A stretch of 34,678 nt of DNA from Desulfobacterales bacterium CG2_30_60_27 (GTDB lineage: Bacteria > Desulfobacterota > Desulfobulbia > Desulfobulbales > CG2-30-60-27): assembly GCA_001873115.1 (NCBI GenBank), contig MNYK01000075.1, positions 1-34,678 on the forward strand, read 5' to 3'. This document shows, piece by piece, positions 17,815 to 27,757 of the stretch. A program made the translations under genes and the position numbers. How positions within the stretch are numbered: position 1 is the first letter of the stretch; the number at the start of each line of letters is the position of its first letter. The notes beneath the pieces are model-generated. The model did not search any database. It had not been told where the DNA came from and worked only from the letters and a program-made list of their open reading frames with translations.

Positions 17815-20582
17815 AGGATGTAAATTTGATCGCCAGGCACTGGCACCACCTGCCCATCGACGAGGTGGTGGCATTGCTGGAAGGCGACCGGGAGCGCGGA
17901 CTTGACCGCTTCCAGGTCGAGCACCGCCTGGAGGCGTTCGGCGCCAATACCATCACTGCCCGCAAGGGGCAGGGGCCGCTCATCCGTTTTCTGCTCCAGT
18001 TCCATCAGCCCCTGATCTATATCCTGATCGCCTCGGGGGTAGTCACCGCCGGGCTGCGTGAGTGGGTGGATTCCGGGGTAATCTTCGGGGTGGTGCTGGT
18101 CAACGCCGTGGTTGGCTATCTCCAGGAGGCCAAGGCGGTCAACGCCCTGGCCGCCCTGGCCCGAACCATGACCACCGAGGCCACGGTTCTGCGCCAAGGG
18201 GAAAAAAGGCGTATCCCGGCCACGGCGCTGGTGCCTGGTGATATCGTTTTCCTGCAAAGCGGCGACAAGGTGCCGGCCGATATGCGGCTTTTTAAGGTGC
18301 GTGACCTGCAGATCGCCGAAGCGGCCCTCACCGGTGAGTCCATGCCGGTTGCCAAGGACCACGGGCGACATAGCCATGACACCGCCCTGGCCGACCGTCG
18401 CAATATGGCCTATGCCTCGACCCTGGTCACCTACGGCCAGGGCACCGGCATCGTGACGGCCACCGGCGATGACACCGAGGTGGGGCGCATCTCCCAACTG
18501 ATTTCGGCGGCCGAGGCGCTGGCCACGCCGCTAACCCGCAAGATCAGCCAGTTCAGTAACGTCCTGCTCTACGTCATCCTGGCCCTGGCCGGGCTGACCA
18601 TTGTTGTCGGGCTGCTGCGCGGCCAGACCTTTCTCGACATGTTCATGGCGGCGGTGGCCCTGGCGGTTGGCGCCATTCCCGAAGGCCTGCCCGCCGCGGT
18701 TACCATCACCCTGGCCATCGGCGTCTCGCGCCTGGCCCAAAAAAGGGCCATTATCCGCAAATTGCCGGCGGTGGAGACCTTGGGCAGCACCACGGTGATC
18801 TGCACCGACAAGACTGGCACCCTTACCGAAAACCAGATGACCGTGCAAGAAATCGTGGTCGGCGGCCTATCCTACACGGTGAGCGGCTCCGGCTACAACC
18901 CCTTGGTCGGCGCCATTACCAGCCCGGCCACCACTGCCGGCGGCGACACATCTCCGGCCTTACTGGAATGCCTGCGGGCCGGGCTGCTCTGCAACGACAG
19001 CCAACTCGTCGAAGAGGACGGGGGCTGGCAGGTGCATGGCGACCCCACCGAGGGGGCGCTACTGACCGCGGCCCGGAAAGGCGGCCTCGGACCGGCAGCG
19101 CTGGCCGCCAGTCCCCGCCTGGACACGGTGCCCTTTGAATCGGCGCACCAGTACATGGCCACCCTGCACGATGCCGGCCCGGACGCCCACCGGCTGGTCT
19201 TACTTAAAGGCGGGGTGGAGGCGGTCCTGGCTAGATGCGGAAGTCAACTTGACGCGCTGGGCAAGCCGACTCCCCTGCGTACCGCCGAGATCCATGGCGC
19301 GGTTCTGGCCATGGCCGCCAAGGGACTCAGGGTATTGGCCATGGCCCGCAAGCAGATGCCCCCGGCAACGTCGGCCATCCTTCATGCCGATCTGACCACC
19401 GGCCTGGTCTTTCTCGGCCTGCAGGGGATGATCGATCCGCCGCGGCCGGAGGCTATCGCCGCAGTAAAAATCTGCCAGGTGGCCGGTATCCGGGTCAAGA
19501 TGATCACCGGCGATCATCCGGCGACCGCCGCGGCCATTGCCCGGCAGGTCGGGCTGTACGGCCAGGCCGCGGCCCAGACCATGACGGCCGGCGATGGCCT
19601 GATGTCGGGGGGGTCAGGGATGGCGGGAGCGGCGCCGGTGCTTACCGGCCCGGAGCTTGCCAAATTATCAGACAACGAACTGATCGACCGGGCCGAGGAC
19701 ACCGTGGTCTTTGCCAGGGTTAGCCCGGAGCAGAAGCTCCGTCTGGTCGAAGCACTGCAGGCCAGGGGCCAGGTGGTGGCCATGACCGGCGACGGGGTGA
19801 ACGACGCCCCGGCCCTGAAACGGGCCGATATCGGCGTGGCCATGGGTATTACCGGCACCGAGGTGGCCAAGGAAGCGGCGGACATGGTGCTCACCGATGA
19901 CAACTTCAGCTCTATCGAGGCGGCGGTGGAGGAAGGCCGGGGCGTGTTCGACAACCTGATCAAGTTCATTACCTGGACCCTGCCTACCAACCTGGGCGAG
20001 GGCCTGGTCATCCTGGCCGCCGTGCTGCTCGGCGTCACCCTGCCCATCCTGCCGGTGCAGATCCTCTGGATCAACATGACCACCGCCGGGTTTCTCGGTC
20101 TGGCCTTGGCCTTTGAGCCCAAGGAGGCAGGCATCATGCTGCGGCCGCCCAGGGCACCCAAGGCGCCGATCCTCACCCACAGTGTAATTTTCCGGATCAC
20201 CCTGGTGAGTTTTCTGATGCTCGGCGCCGCCTTCTGGCTCTTCACCCGGGAGTTGGCGGCCGGTGCCACCCTTGCCGAGGCGCGCACCGCGGCAGTCAAT
20301 GTCTTTGTCATGATCGAGTTGTGCTACCTGTTCAACTGCCGTTCGATGGGGAAGTCCGTTTTTCAACTCGGCTTTTTCTCCAACCCCTGGGTTATTGCCG
20401 GCGCGCTGGCCATGTTCCTGCTACAGTTGCTCTACACCTATCTGCCGGTCATGAACCGGCTTTTCCAAAGCGCGCCGGTTGGCCTTGGCGTATGGGGTCG
20501 GATAGGTGCGGCAGGGGCGCTTGTTTTTCTGATAATCGAGATCGAAAAATGGCTCTGGTTGCAAGGCCGGGCGGACAGCTGA
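17811..20582 (+). CDS. Cation-transporting P-type ATPase (type II-like)
   Basis: TGES, PEGLPAAVTITLAIG, VICTDKTGTLTENQMTV, MTGDGVNDAPALKRADIGVAMG; N- and C-terminal cation ATPase domains. Confidence 0.93.
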   Translation: MKDVNLIARHWHHLPIDEVVALLEGDRERGLDRFQVEHRLEAFGANTITARKGQGPLIRFLLQFHQPLIYILIASGVVTAGLREWVDSGVIFGVVLVNAVVGYLQEAKAVNALAALARTMTTEATVLRQGEKRRIPATALVPGDIVFLQSGDKVPADMRLFKVRDLQIAEAALTGESMPVAKDHGRHSHDTALADRRNMAYASTLVTYGQGTGIVTATGDDTEVGRISQLISAAEALATPLTRKISQFSNVLLYVILALAGLTIVVGLLRGQTFLDMFMAAVALAVGAIPEGLPAAVTITLAIGVSRLAQKRAIIRKLPAVETLGSTTVICTDKTGTLTENQMTVQEIVVGGLSYTVSGSGYNPLVGAITSPATTAGGDTSPALLECLRAGLLCNDSQLVEEDGGWQVHGDPTEGALLTAARKGGLGPAALAASPRLDTVPFESAHQYMATLHDAGPDAHRLVLLKGGVEAVLARCGSQLDALGKPTPLRTAEIHGAVLAMAAKGLRVLAMARKQMPPATSAILHADLTTGLVFLGLQGMIDPPRPEAIAAVKICQVAGIRVKMITGDHPATAAAIARQVGLYGQAAAQTMTAGDGLMSGGSGMAGAAPVLTGPELAKLSDNELIDRAEDTVVFARVSPEQKLRLVEALQARGQVVAMTGDGVNDAPALKRADIGVAMGITGTEVAKEAADMVLTDDNFSSIEAAVEEGRGVFDNLIKFITWTLPTNLGEGLVILAAVLLGVTLPILPVQILWINMTTAGFLGLALAFEPKEAGIMLRPPRAPKAPILTHSVIFRITLVSFLMLGAAFWLFTRELAAGATLAEARTAAVNVFVMIELCYLFNCRSMGKSVFQLGFFSNPWVIAGALAMFLLQLLYTYLPVMNRLFQSAPVGLGVWGRIGAAGALVFLIIEIEKWLWLQGRADS

Positions 20583-20621
20583 CCGCGGCCATCTGCAATA
20601 GAGTTTCCGTATGGGTACTAT

Positions 20622-21656
20622 CTAATAGCGCCGACGCAGGTTCAGCAGGAACACCACATCCGGGGCAGTGCCCACCACCAGGTCTTCTGACACCGCCAGA
20701 TCCAGGGCAATGGCCCTGGTGAGGTCCACCATGCCCCCGAGGATGAACTGGGCCGAGGGGCCACCCACTGCCTGGAAACCGCCGTCCTTAAAAAAGGAAG
20801 TGTGCCCGTCCAACTGCGTCTGCAGAGCCAAGTGGCGGAAAAGCTGCCAGTTCAAGCCAAGAGTGGCGAACCAAACCACGTTGAGCTGCTGGTCAGGGAG
20901 AATATCCCCGGTGCTCATGGCCAGGATACCGCCGCCGGCAAAACATCCCCAGGACAAAGGCGCCGGGCCGGGCGGGTGGTCTGCTTGCAGGGCCATGGCC
21001 AGGTCAGTGCTGCCGCTGCCCAGCAGGCGGTCGCTGTTGCCGGTGGGCAGTTTCAGACTGAGGGTAAGGCCAACGGGGCTGCCATTGCCGGACCACGGGC
21101 TTTGCCAACCCGCCTGCAGCAGCACGTCCCCCGGGCCATCGGCCTTACGGTCAAGGCGCAGCCGATCCTGCCCGTCCCGCTGGTACAGATAGAGCAAGCG
21201 CCGGCGGGGGGCCAGTTCCCTGCCCCCTTGAGGCATGCCGAAGGTATCGTGCCAGCCCTCGATGAAACCGTCGAGCACCCCGCGCCCGTGTTGTATCCAG
21301 GGGACCACCAGGTCGATCCGCAAGCGCTGCCCAGCCCCGTAAGCCAGGCCCAGTTCATACCGGTTGGTTTCCCCGTCCATGACCAGGGTTTCAGCATCGC
21401 TGCGCCTTTCCAGAAAATGGCTGGCCATCTGCACGGTGATCCCGACCTCGGCTGCGCCGCCGTCCAGCACGGTCGCCGGCCGGGCAACCGGCAGGCCGAA
21501 CCCCTGCACCAGCGGGCTCAAATTGCGGGTAGGGAAAGGCCGCATTTCCATGCCCCCGGCCGGAGATGGCCGAAAGCAACAAGAAAAGCTAAGTAAGACG
21601 AGGAGCAAGGAGATAACAGAACAGAGTTGAACCATGGTGGTGAATAGCAAAGGCAT
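20622..21656 (-). CDS. DUF3187-like outer-membrane/exported protein
   Basis: N-terminal signal peptide, beta-rich repetitive sequence with LTLSLKLPTGNSDRLLGSGSTDLAMAL. Confidence 0.65.
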   Translation of the reverse strand: MPLLFTTMVQLCSVISLLLVLLSFSCCFRPSPAGGMEMRPFPTRNLSPLVQGFGLPVARPATVLDGGAAEVGITVQMASHFLERRSDAETLVMDGETNRYELGLAYGAGQRLRIDLVVPWIQHGRGVLDGFIEGWHDTFGMPQGGRELAPRRRLLYLYQRDGQDRLRLDRKADGPGDVLLQAGWQSPWSGNGSPVGLTLSLKLPTGNSDRLLGSGSTDLAMALQADHPPGPAPLSWGCFAGGGILAMSTGDILPDQQLNVVWFATLGLNWQLFRHLALQTQLDGHTSFFKDGGFQAVGGPSAQFILGGMVDLTRAIALDLAVSEDLVVGTAPDVVFLLNLRRRY

Positions 21657-21683
21657 GTCAAAATGTCAATCCAGCCCCGCGGC

Positions 21684-22814
21684 CTAATTCTCCCTGGCCG
21701 CGCCGATAGCGTTAGCAAAGATGATCAGCAGCCCGTGCAGGCTCGCAGGCAATTTGTCAAATTGAATGCCAAGGAACACCGTGGATTTTTCCTCGGCCTC
21801 GCCTTGCTTCCACCAGGCCAGTCTGCCGCGGATGCCGAGCAGAACGCCATCATCCGGAGTACCTACCAGCACCTTGGCTTTTTCCCCGACCAACGCATCA
21901 AGGTTAAGGTGCTGGGCGTGGGTGTTGGCCTTGAAGAGAACGCCGCCGAGAGAGATATCGCTCGACATCCCTTGCAAGGCGGTCTGGTCCTTTTTTTGTT
22001 TGTCCGGGTTGATTTCAACAACCACGGGGATCACCAGTTGTTGTCTGGATGACTCACGGATATTGAGTTGTGCCTCTTGGGCGATATCTCCCGCATGTTC
22101 ATACAAGTTTTGCAGGAATTCGGTTATTCCCGGGAATTTTTCACAGGCGCCGAGCAGCGCGGCTTTAGGAATTTTTAGCAGATCGACCTTGGTCCTGCTG
22201 GTGATCGTTTTCTCGGCATTGCGGCCGCTGTCCAATGGAAAAACATTTCCAAAAAAATCGTTGACGACGAATTGCCGCCCGGATTTTTTTTCGGTGCCGC
22301 GTTTTCCCCGAGGCGGTCCAGGGACAACTTCGTCCAGTTTGCCGGACAGGACGAAATAAAGCGCCTCTTCCGGCTGGCCCGCGCCGACCACTTCCTTGCC
22401 GGAGGACAGGGTGAGCGCCCCCATGCTCCTGAACAGGGCTGCCGCTTCGTCAAACGCGAGGCGGGCCGCGAATTTTTCCAATATCGTGGCGGAAGAACCG
22501 CTCTGCCGCAGGGCCTTATGCAATATCTGCAACTCCTCCTCAGAGGCCGCGGAGATTTTCCATTCCTTGATTTTAGCGCCGATAGCCTGTAAAGGCATAC
22601 CGGCCTCGATAAACAGGGCGGCGGCCCGGCCGTATTCATGCAGAGCCAGGACAAAGGACTTTTGCTTATAGAGAAAGTCGGCGTAAACCTTGTGCAATTC
22701 AGGACGATTGGGGAACATGGCGAGCGTTTTTTCAAAGTCTTTGGCCGACTTGATGTTAACCCGCCCTTCAACGATATGCAGGATAATACTGACTTCCTGG
22801 TGCCCTGTATCCAT
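21684..22814 (-). CDS. Cyclic nucleotide-binding-like domain + PilZ domain protein
   Basis: Cupin/cNMP-binding-like segment (EVVGAGQPEEALYFVLSGKLDEVV...FFGNVFPLDSGRNAEKTITSRTKVDLLKIPKAAL) followed by PilZ-like C-terminus (GMSSDISLGGVLFKANT...GIQFDKLP). Confidence 0.72.
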   Translation of the reverse strand: MDTGHQEVSIILHIVEGRVNIKSAKDFEKTLAMFPNRPELHKVYADFLYKQKSFVLALHEYGRAAALFIEAGMPLQAIGAKIKEWKISAASEEELQILHKALRQSGSSATILEKFAARLAFDEAAALFRSMGALTLSSGKEVVGAGQPEEALYFVLSGKLDEVVPGPPRGKRGTEKKSGRQFVVNDFFGNVFPLDSGRNAEKTITSRTKVDLLKIPKAALLGACEKFPGITEFLQNLYEHAGDIAQEAQLNIRESSRQQLVIPVVVEINPDKQKKDQTALQGMSSDISLGGVLFKANTHAQHLNLDALVGEKAKVLVGTPDDGVLLGIRGRLAWWKQGEAEEKSTVFLGIQFDKLPASLHGLLIIFANAIGAAREN

Positions 22815-23069
22815 ATCCTGCCCGCCTGTTCAGGTTTTTATCCTGACAAAACCTTAAACCGAACCTCCTGGGGCGTCAAGCAGAAGCTTTTGATGATCGA
22901 AACCGTACCCCAAGGGCACTCGGAGTCTAACGACCACCACATCCATCCGGCAACCGACCGTGGTGCAAGGAAAAACGAGTTGACCATACCCATGGAACCA
23001 ACTACATATAGGCAGCAGGGGCTGGCCGCCGCCATCGGCGCCGCCCGGCTCATTCCCGAGGATAACGCC

Positions 23070-24749
23070 ATGACCACCATCGCCACTTTGGGCCCCAAGG
23101 GTTCCCACGCCGAGACAGCCGCCCGCCAGTATGACGCCACGGCGGCAATCCACCTCTTTCCGGGCGTCTCCCAGGTCAAGGCGGCCTTCGAGCGCCAGGA
23201 GACCGAGCTGGCCGTGCTCCCGGTTTATAATACCAAGGAGGGTGAGAACAGGGAAAGTTTCCAGGCCATCGCCGACCTGCATCGTGGCACCTGGATCGAC
23301 AACCTGGTGCTGCCGGTCAGCCTCTCCCTGGGCGCCCTGGACGAACACCTGCCCCTGCGCTACCTGGTGGGCAGGGCCCAGATCCTCAGGCAGTGCGAGG
23401 AATACATCGCCAGCCACTTCCCCGAGGCCGCCCTGATCGCCACCGCGGACCTCGAAGGCTTTATCGCCGAAATCCAGGCGGGCGGCCGGCTGGATCACGG
23501 GGTCATCGAGGCCGAGGCCGCCCTCCTCGGCCACGGCTTCATCATCCGGGAACGGGAAGTGGCGCCCCACAACCGCACCCGCTATGCGGTGCTGGGGCCG
23601 ACCATGCCGCCCGTGAGCGGTTACGACGCCACCGCGGTGCTCACCGCCCCGCTGAAGGATCGAGTGGGCCTGCTGTTCGACATCCTGGGCGAATTCTCGG
23701 GGCGGGGCATCAGCCTCCAGGACCTGCGCACCACCTCGGACGTCAAGACCCAGAAACTCCGCTTCTACCTGGAAGTCGAGGGCCACAGCGAGGACCAGGA
23801 GGTCAAGGCGGCCCTGGAACGCATTGAACGGCATATCATCGGCGAGCCTGGCACTATAAAGGTGCTTGGCAGCTACCCGAGGGTAGACATCCGCACCAAG
23901 CTTATCGGCCACTGCGGCTTCATCGGCACCGGCGAGATGAGCCAATGGTTCGCCCGCCGCCTGGAAAACGAAGGGTACCGCACCATGCTCACCGGCCGCG
24001 GCACCGAGACGCGGCCCGAGGAGATGATCGCCGCGGTGGATGTGGTCTTCATCTGCGTGCCGATCAGCGGCACGGTGGCCACCATCGAGCAATACGGCCC
24101 GCTCATGCAGGACGGTCAGGCCCTCATTCTGCTGGCCGGCGAGGCCGAAACCACCCTGGCGGCGGCCATGGCCCACACCCGGCCTGGGGTTGAACTCATG
24201 CTGCTCCATAACCTTTGGGGCCCACAGGCCTCCACCATGAAAAACAAGAACGCCTCGGTGGTGCGCACCCCGCGCAGCGGCGCGCTGTGCAGTGAGTTCG
24301 AGGCCTTTCTCTACAAGCACGGGGCCGACATCCACCACGATGCCCCGGGCCAGCACGACCAGCTCATGGGCGTGGGCCAGAAGCTGCCCACCTCCATCTC
24401 CGTGGCCCTGGCCAAGACCCTGGCCGACAACCAGATCCCCACCGCGGCCATAGCCAGCCATGCCACCCTCACCTCGCTCTACGCCATCCTGGCCATGGCG
24501 CGGATCCATCGCCAGAGCCCGCGCACCTATGCCGAGATCATGGCCACCAAGGGCGCGGGCCGCAAGATCGTCCAGGACTTTGTCGCCAATCTGGCCGCCA
24601 TCATGGACCTGTCGGAGACTGGCGACATCCCGGGCCTCTGTGCCCTCATGGAGGCCAACCGCCAGTATCTGTCGGATCAGTTTCTGGAAAGCTGCATGAC
24701 CCAGTCCCTGGCCATGGATGAAACCCTGGGCCGGCTCATCAAGAGCTGA
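23070..24749 (+). CDS. Prephenate dehydratase-like + ACT + prephenate dehydrogenase-like fusion protein
   Basis: MTTIATLGPKGSHAETAARQY and HNRTRYAVLG (PDT-like), DRVGLLFDILGEFSGRGISLQDLRTT (ACT), IGHCGFIGTGEMSQWFARRLENEGY (TyrA-like NAD-binding). Start chosen at ATG 23070 with upstream GAGG; ATG 22992 is an in-frame alternative. Confidence 0.8.
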   Translation: MTTIATLGPKGSHAETAARQYDATAAIHLFPGVSQVKAAFERQETELAVLPVYNTKEGENRESFQAIADLHRGTWIDNLVLPVSLSLGALDEHLPLRYLVGRAQILRQCEEYIASHFPEAALIATADLEGFIAEIQAGGRLDHGVIEAEAALLGHGFIIREREVAPHNRTRYAVLGPTMPPVSGYDATAVLTAPLKDRVGLLFDILGEFSGRGISLQDLRTTSDVKTQKLRFYLEVEGHSEDQEVKAALERIERHIIGEPGTIKVLGSYPRVDIRTKLIGHCGFIGTGEMSQWFARRLENEGYRTMLTGRGTETRPEEMIAAVDVVFICVPISGTVATIEQYGPLMQDGQALILLAGEAETTLAAAMAHTRPGVELMLLHNLWGPQASTMKNKNASVVRTPRSGALCSEFEAFLYKHGADIHHDAPGQHDQLMGVGQKLPTSISVALAKTLADNQIPTAAIASHATLTSLYAILAMARIHRQSPRTYAEIMATKGAGRKIVQDFVANLAAIMDLSETGDIPGLCALMEANRQYLSDQFLESCMTQSLAMDETLGRLIKS

Positions 24750-24761
24750 AGCGCGACGCCC

Positions 24762-26348
24762 ATGCTCCCCATCCTTACCCTGGCCGTGCCCCCGCTCATG
24801 GGGGCCATTATCGGTTACGTGACCAATTACGTGGCTATCCGCATGCTCTTCCGGCCGCTCCGAGCCTGGCGGGTTCTGGGGTTCCGCCTGCCGCTGACGC
24901 CGGGGGTGATCCCGTCGCAACGGATGCAACTGGCGGAGAACATGGGCGCCATGGTGGGCGAGCATCTGCTGACCGGCCAAGACGTACGTCGCGCCCTGAT
25001 GGAACGCGGCTTCCAGCAGGAACTGCGCCAGGTCGTCGCCGGTCGGCTCACCGCCCTGTTCCAGCGCGACCTAGGACCACTGGCCAGCCTCACTCCCGAC
25101 CGCTTCCAGACCAGCTTCCAGGCCGGCGTCGATATTCTGCGCTGGCGTTTTTTAAAACACCTGCACGGTCACCTGTCCAGCCCCGAAGTCCGCGACCAGG
25201 TGGGGGCCGCCATTACCGCATACCTGGAACATTGGCTTAATCAGCCGCTGCACCAGCGCCTGGCCCAAGAACATCTGGACGGTCTGATCACCTTTATGGA
25301 AAAGAGCCTGGCCAACCTGTTGGCCAGCCCGTCAACCACGACCTGGGTTCATGACCAGATGCACGAAGGTCTGAAGGGACTGCTGGTGGAGAAACGCAGC
25401 CTGCGGGAGTTGCTGCCCGAAGATTTCACCGACCTGCTGCTCAATCGAATCGAGCAGGCCACCCCCGACCTGCTCGCCAAACTGGCCGACCTGCTGCAGG
25501 AGCCGGCCATCCAGGCAAAAATCGCCAGGGCCTTGGGCAACGCGGCCATCAACTTCGTCTCCTCCCTGGGCCCGGTGGCCGGCCTGCTTGGCGGCTTCCT
25601 CAAGCCTGAAACGATTGCGGGCAAGATCCTGGGCTTTCTGCAAAGACCGGACAACGACCTCGCCCGCCTGCTGCTGGACGATACCGTCCAAGAGCGGCTG
25701 GCCGCCCTGCTGCGCGACCAGGCCGCCCAGTTTCTGGACCGGCCAACCGGCGCCCTGCTAACGGAGTTGGGCCCGGACAACCTGGAAAAACTAGGCGATG
25801 GCCTGGCCGGGCAGGCCACTGCCCTGCTTGGCAAACCCGGCACCGCCAGCCTGCTGGCCGGCCTCTGCCGCGACGAACTGCAAAAACGAACCGGCCTGCC
25901 CCTGCGGGAGGTGCTGGCCGGCCTGGTCGGCGAGGCGCACCTGGCCAGGGGCGCGGCCTGGATAAGCGACGAAACCGTGGCCATGGTTGGCAGCGCTACC
26001 ACAAAACGCCTGCTCGACCGCCTGCTCACCGGCCTGGTGGAAGAAAAACTGCTGTCCCGCCCCCTCGGCCCGCTGGCCGATTTTCTACCCAAGGCCGTGC
26101 TGGCGGGCATCGAAGACTTTCTGCTCAAGCAGACGAGCGACCTGCTGGAGCGCGAGGTGCCAGGGCTGCTGGACGCCATCAACGTCCGCCGCATCGTGAC
26201 CCGCAAGGTCGATTCCCTGGACCTCCTCCGTCTGGAGGGGCTGCTGCTCTCCATCATGCAGGAGCAGTTCAAGTACATCAACCTCTTCGGCGCCCTGCTG
26301 GGCTTTATCATTGGCTGCGCCAACCTGCTCTTCCTGCCGATGCCATGA
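24762..26348 (+). CDS. DUF445 family membrane protein
   Basis: PPLMGAIIGYVTNYVAIRMLFRPLRAWRVLGFRLPLTPGVIPSQRMQLAENMGAMVGEHLL; C-terminal TM. Confidence 0.88.
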   Translation: MLPILTLAVPPLMGAIIGYVTNYVAIRMLFRPLRAWRVLGFRLPLTPGVIPSQRMQLAENMGAMVGEHLLTGQDVRRALMERGFQQELRQVVAGRLTALFQRDLGPLASLTPDRFQTSFQAGVDILRWRFLKHLHGHLSSPEVRDQVGAAITAYLEHWLNQPLHQRLAQEHLDGLITFMEKSLANLLASPSTTTWVHDQMHEGLKGLLVEKRSLRELLPEDFTDLLLNRIEQATPDLLAKLADLLQEPAIQAKIARALGNAAINFVSSLGPVAGLLGGFLKPETIAGKILGFLQRPDNDLARLLLDDTVQERLAALLRDQAAQFLDRPTGALLTELGPDNLEKLGDGLAGQATALLGKPGTASLLAGLCRDELQKRTGLPLREVLAGLVGEAHLARGAAWISDETVAMVGSATTKRLLDRLLTGLVEEKLLSRPLGPLADFLPKAVLAGIEDFLLKQTSDLLEREVPGLLDAINVRRIVTRKVDSLDLLRLEGLLLSIMQEQFKYINLFGALLGFIIGCANLLFLPMP

Positions 26349-27601
26349 CCAAGACCACCCCCCTGCGCCTGCTGGTGATCAGCCAGTACTTCTGGCCCGA
26401 GTCCTTCATCATCAACGACCTGGTGCAGGGCCTGGGTGAGCGGGGTTTCCAGGTCACCGTGCTCACCGGCATCCCCAACTACCCGGCGGGCCGCTTCTTC
26501 CCGGGCTACGGCCTCCGGGTTAAGCGGCGGGAAGACTGGCACGGCGTCCGCGTCATCCGGGTGCCCCAGATTCCCCGCGGCCAGGGCAGCGGCCTCGGGC
26601 TGGCCGCCAACTTCCTGTCGTTCGCGCTAGCCGCCAGCCTGCTCGGCCCCCTGCTCTGCCGGGAGCCCTACGACCTGATCCTGGTCTTCGAGCCGTCGCC
26701 AATCACCGTCGGCCTGCCCGCCCTGGTCATGAAAAAACTAAGCAAAGCGCCCATCGCCTTCTGGGTCCAGGACCTCTGGCCAGAGAGCCTGTCAGCCACC
26801 GGCGCGGTGCGCTCCCCCTGGATCCTCAAGCAGGTCGAACGGCTGGTTCGTTTCATCTATAGACATTGCGACCTGATCCTGGCGCAATCCCAGGCCTTCT
26901 TCCCCTCTATCGCAAGCCTCGGGGTGCCGGAAGAACGGCTGCGCTATCTCCCCAATTTCGCCGAGGATCTCTACCAGCCCATGCAATTGCCGCCCGACGC
27001 GCTGGAACAGGCTATGCTGCCTAAGGGGTTCAAGGTGATGTTCGCCGGCAACCTCGGCAAGGCCCAGGATTTCCCCACCATCCTGAAGGCGGCGGCCAGC
27101 CTGCGCGATCACCCCGACATTCACTGGCTCATCCTGGGCGACGGCCGGCAACGCGCCTGGATCGAGGAAGAGATCAAGGCCTTGGGCCTGCAAGCATCGG
27201 TCCACCTGCTGGGCCGCCACCCCAAGGAGAGCATGCCCCGTTTCTTCAGCCTGGCCGACGCCCTCCTGGTCACCCTGAAAAAAGACCCCATCTTCGCCCT
27301 CACCATACCGGCCAAGGTGCAAGCCTACCTGGCCTGCGCCAAACCAATAATCGCCGCCCTGGACGGCGAAGGCGCCCGGATCGTCACCGAGGCCAAGGCC
27401 GGCCTGGCCGTGCCCGCCGAAAACCCGGAGGCCCTGGCCAAGGCCGTGCTTTCCCTGGCCGCCATAGACGAGGGACAACGGCAGGCCATGGGCCACAACG
27501 GCCGCACCTGCTTTGCACAAAATTTCGACCGCACCATGCTCCTGGACCGCCTGACCGGCTGGCTGCGGGCCATGCCCACGGCCGACCAGTTACATGGTTA
27601 G
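26345..27601 (+). CDS. Glycosyltransferase family 4 protein (WbuB/WcaI-like)
   Basis: LLVISQYFWPESFIINDLVQGLGERGFQVTVLTGIPNYPAGRFF...WVQDLWPESLSATG...VMFAGNLGKAQDFPTILKAAASL; 4-bp overlap with the upstream gene. Confidence 0.9.
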   Translation: MTKTTPLRLLVISQYFWPESFIINDLVQGLGERGFQVTVLTGIPNYPAGRFFPGYGLRVKRREDWHGVRVIRVPQIPRGQGSGLGLAANFLSFALAASLLGPLLCREPYDLILVFEPSPITVGLPALVMKKLSKAPIAFWVQDLWPESLSATGAVRSPWILKQVERLVRFIYRHCDLILAQSQAFFPSIASLGVPEERLRYLPNFAEDLYQPMQLPPDALEQAMLPKGFKVMFAGNLGKAQDFPTILKAAASLRDHPDIHWLILGDGRQRAWIEEEIKALGLQASVHLLGRHPKESMPRFFSLADALLVTLKKDPIFALTIPAKVQAYLACAKPIIAALDGEGARIVTEAKAGLAVPAENPEALAKAVLSLAAIDEGQRQAMGHNGRTCFAQNFDRTMLLDRLTGWLRAMPTADQLHG

Positions 27602-27654
27602 CATACGGCCTATAATGGCGCGACCCCAGTCCAATTGGGGGATACAGAGCAAGA

Positions 27655-27707
27655 AGGGGTCAGGTCTGGACCTTGGACAAAATGTCCCGAGGTCAGACCT
27701 GACCCTT
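27655..27707. repeat. REP-like imperfect palindrome
   Basis: AAGGGGTCAGGTCTGGACCTTGGACAAAATGTCCCGAGGTCAGACCTGACCCTT; outer arms GGGTCAGGTCTG/CAGACCTGACCC are perfect, inner arms GGACA/TGTCC. Confidence 0.85.
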
Positions 27708-27757
27708 TCCCTTTCCTGAAGAGTTGCTCATAAAAATTGCTTACCACATGAGAACAT

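Noticed and set aside
22854-24980. 708-aa minus-strand ORF
   Set aside because: Antisense shadow of the PheA/TyrA-like fusion gene; no recognisable domain.
27620-27645. Short CCCC...GGGG inverted repeat after the glycosyltransferase
   Set aside because: Only a 4-bp stem with no T-tract; too weak to call a terminator.
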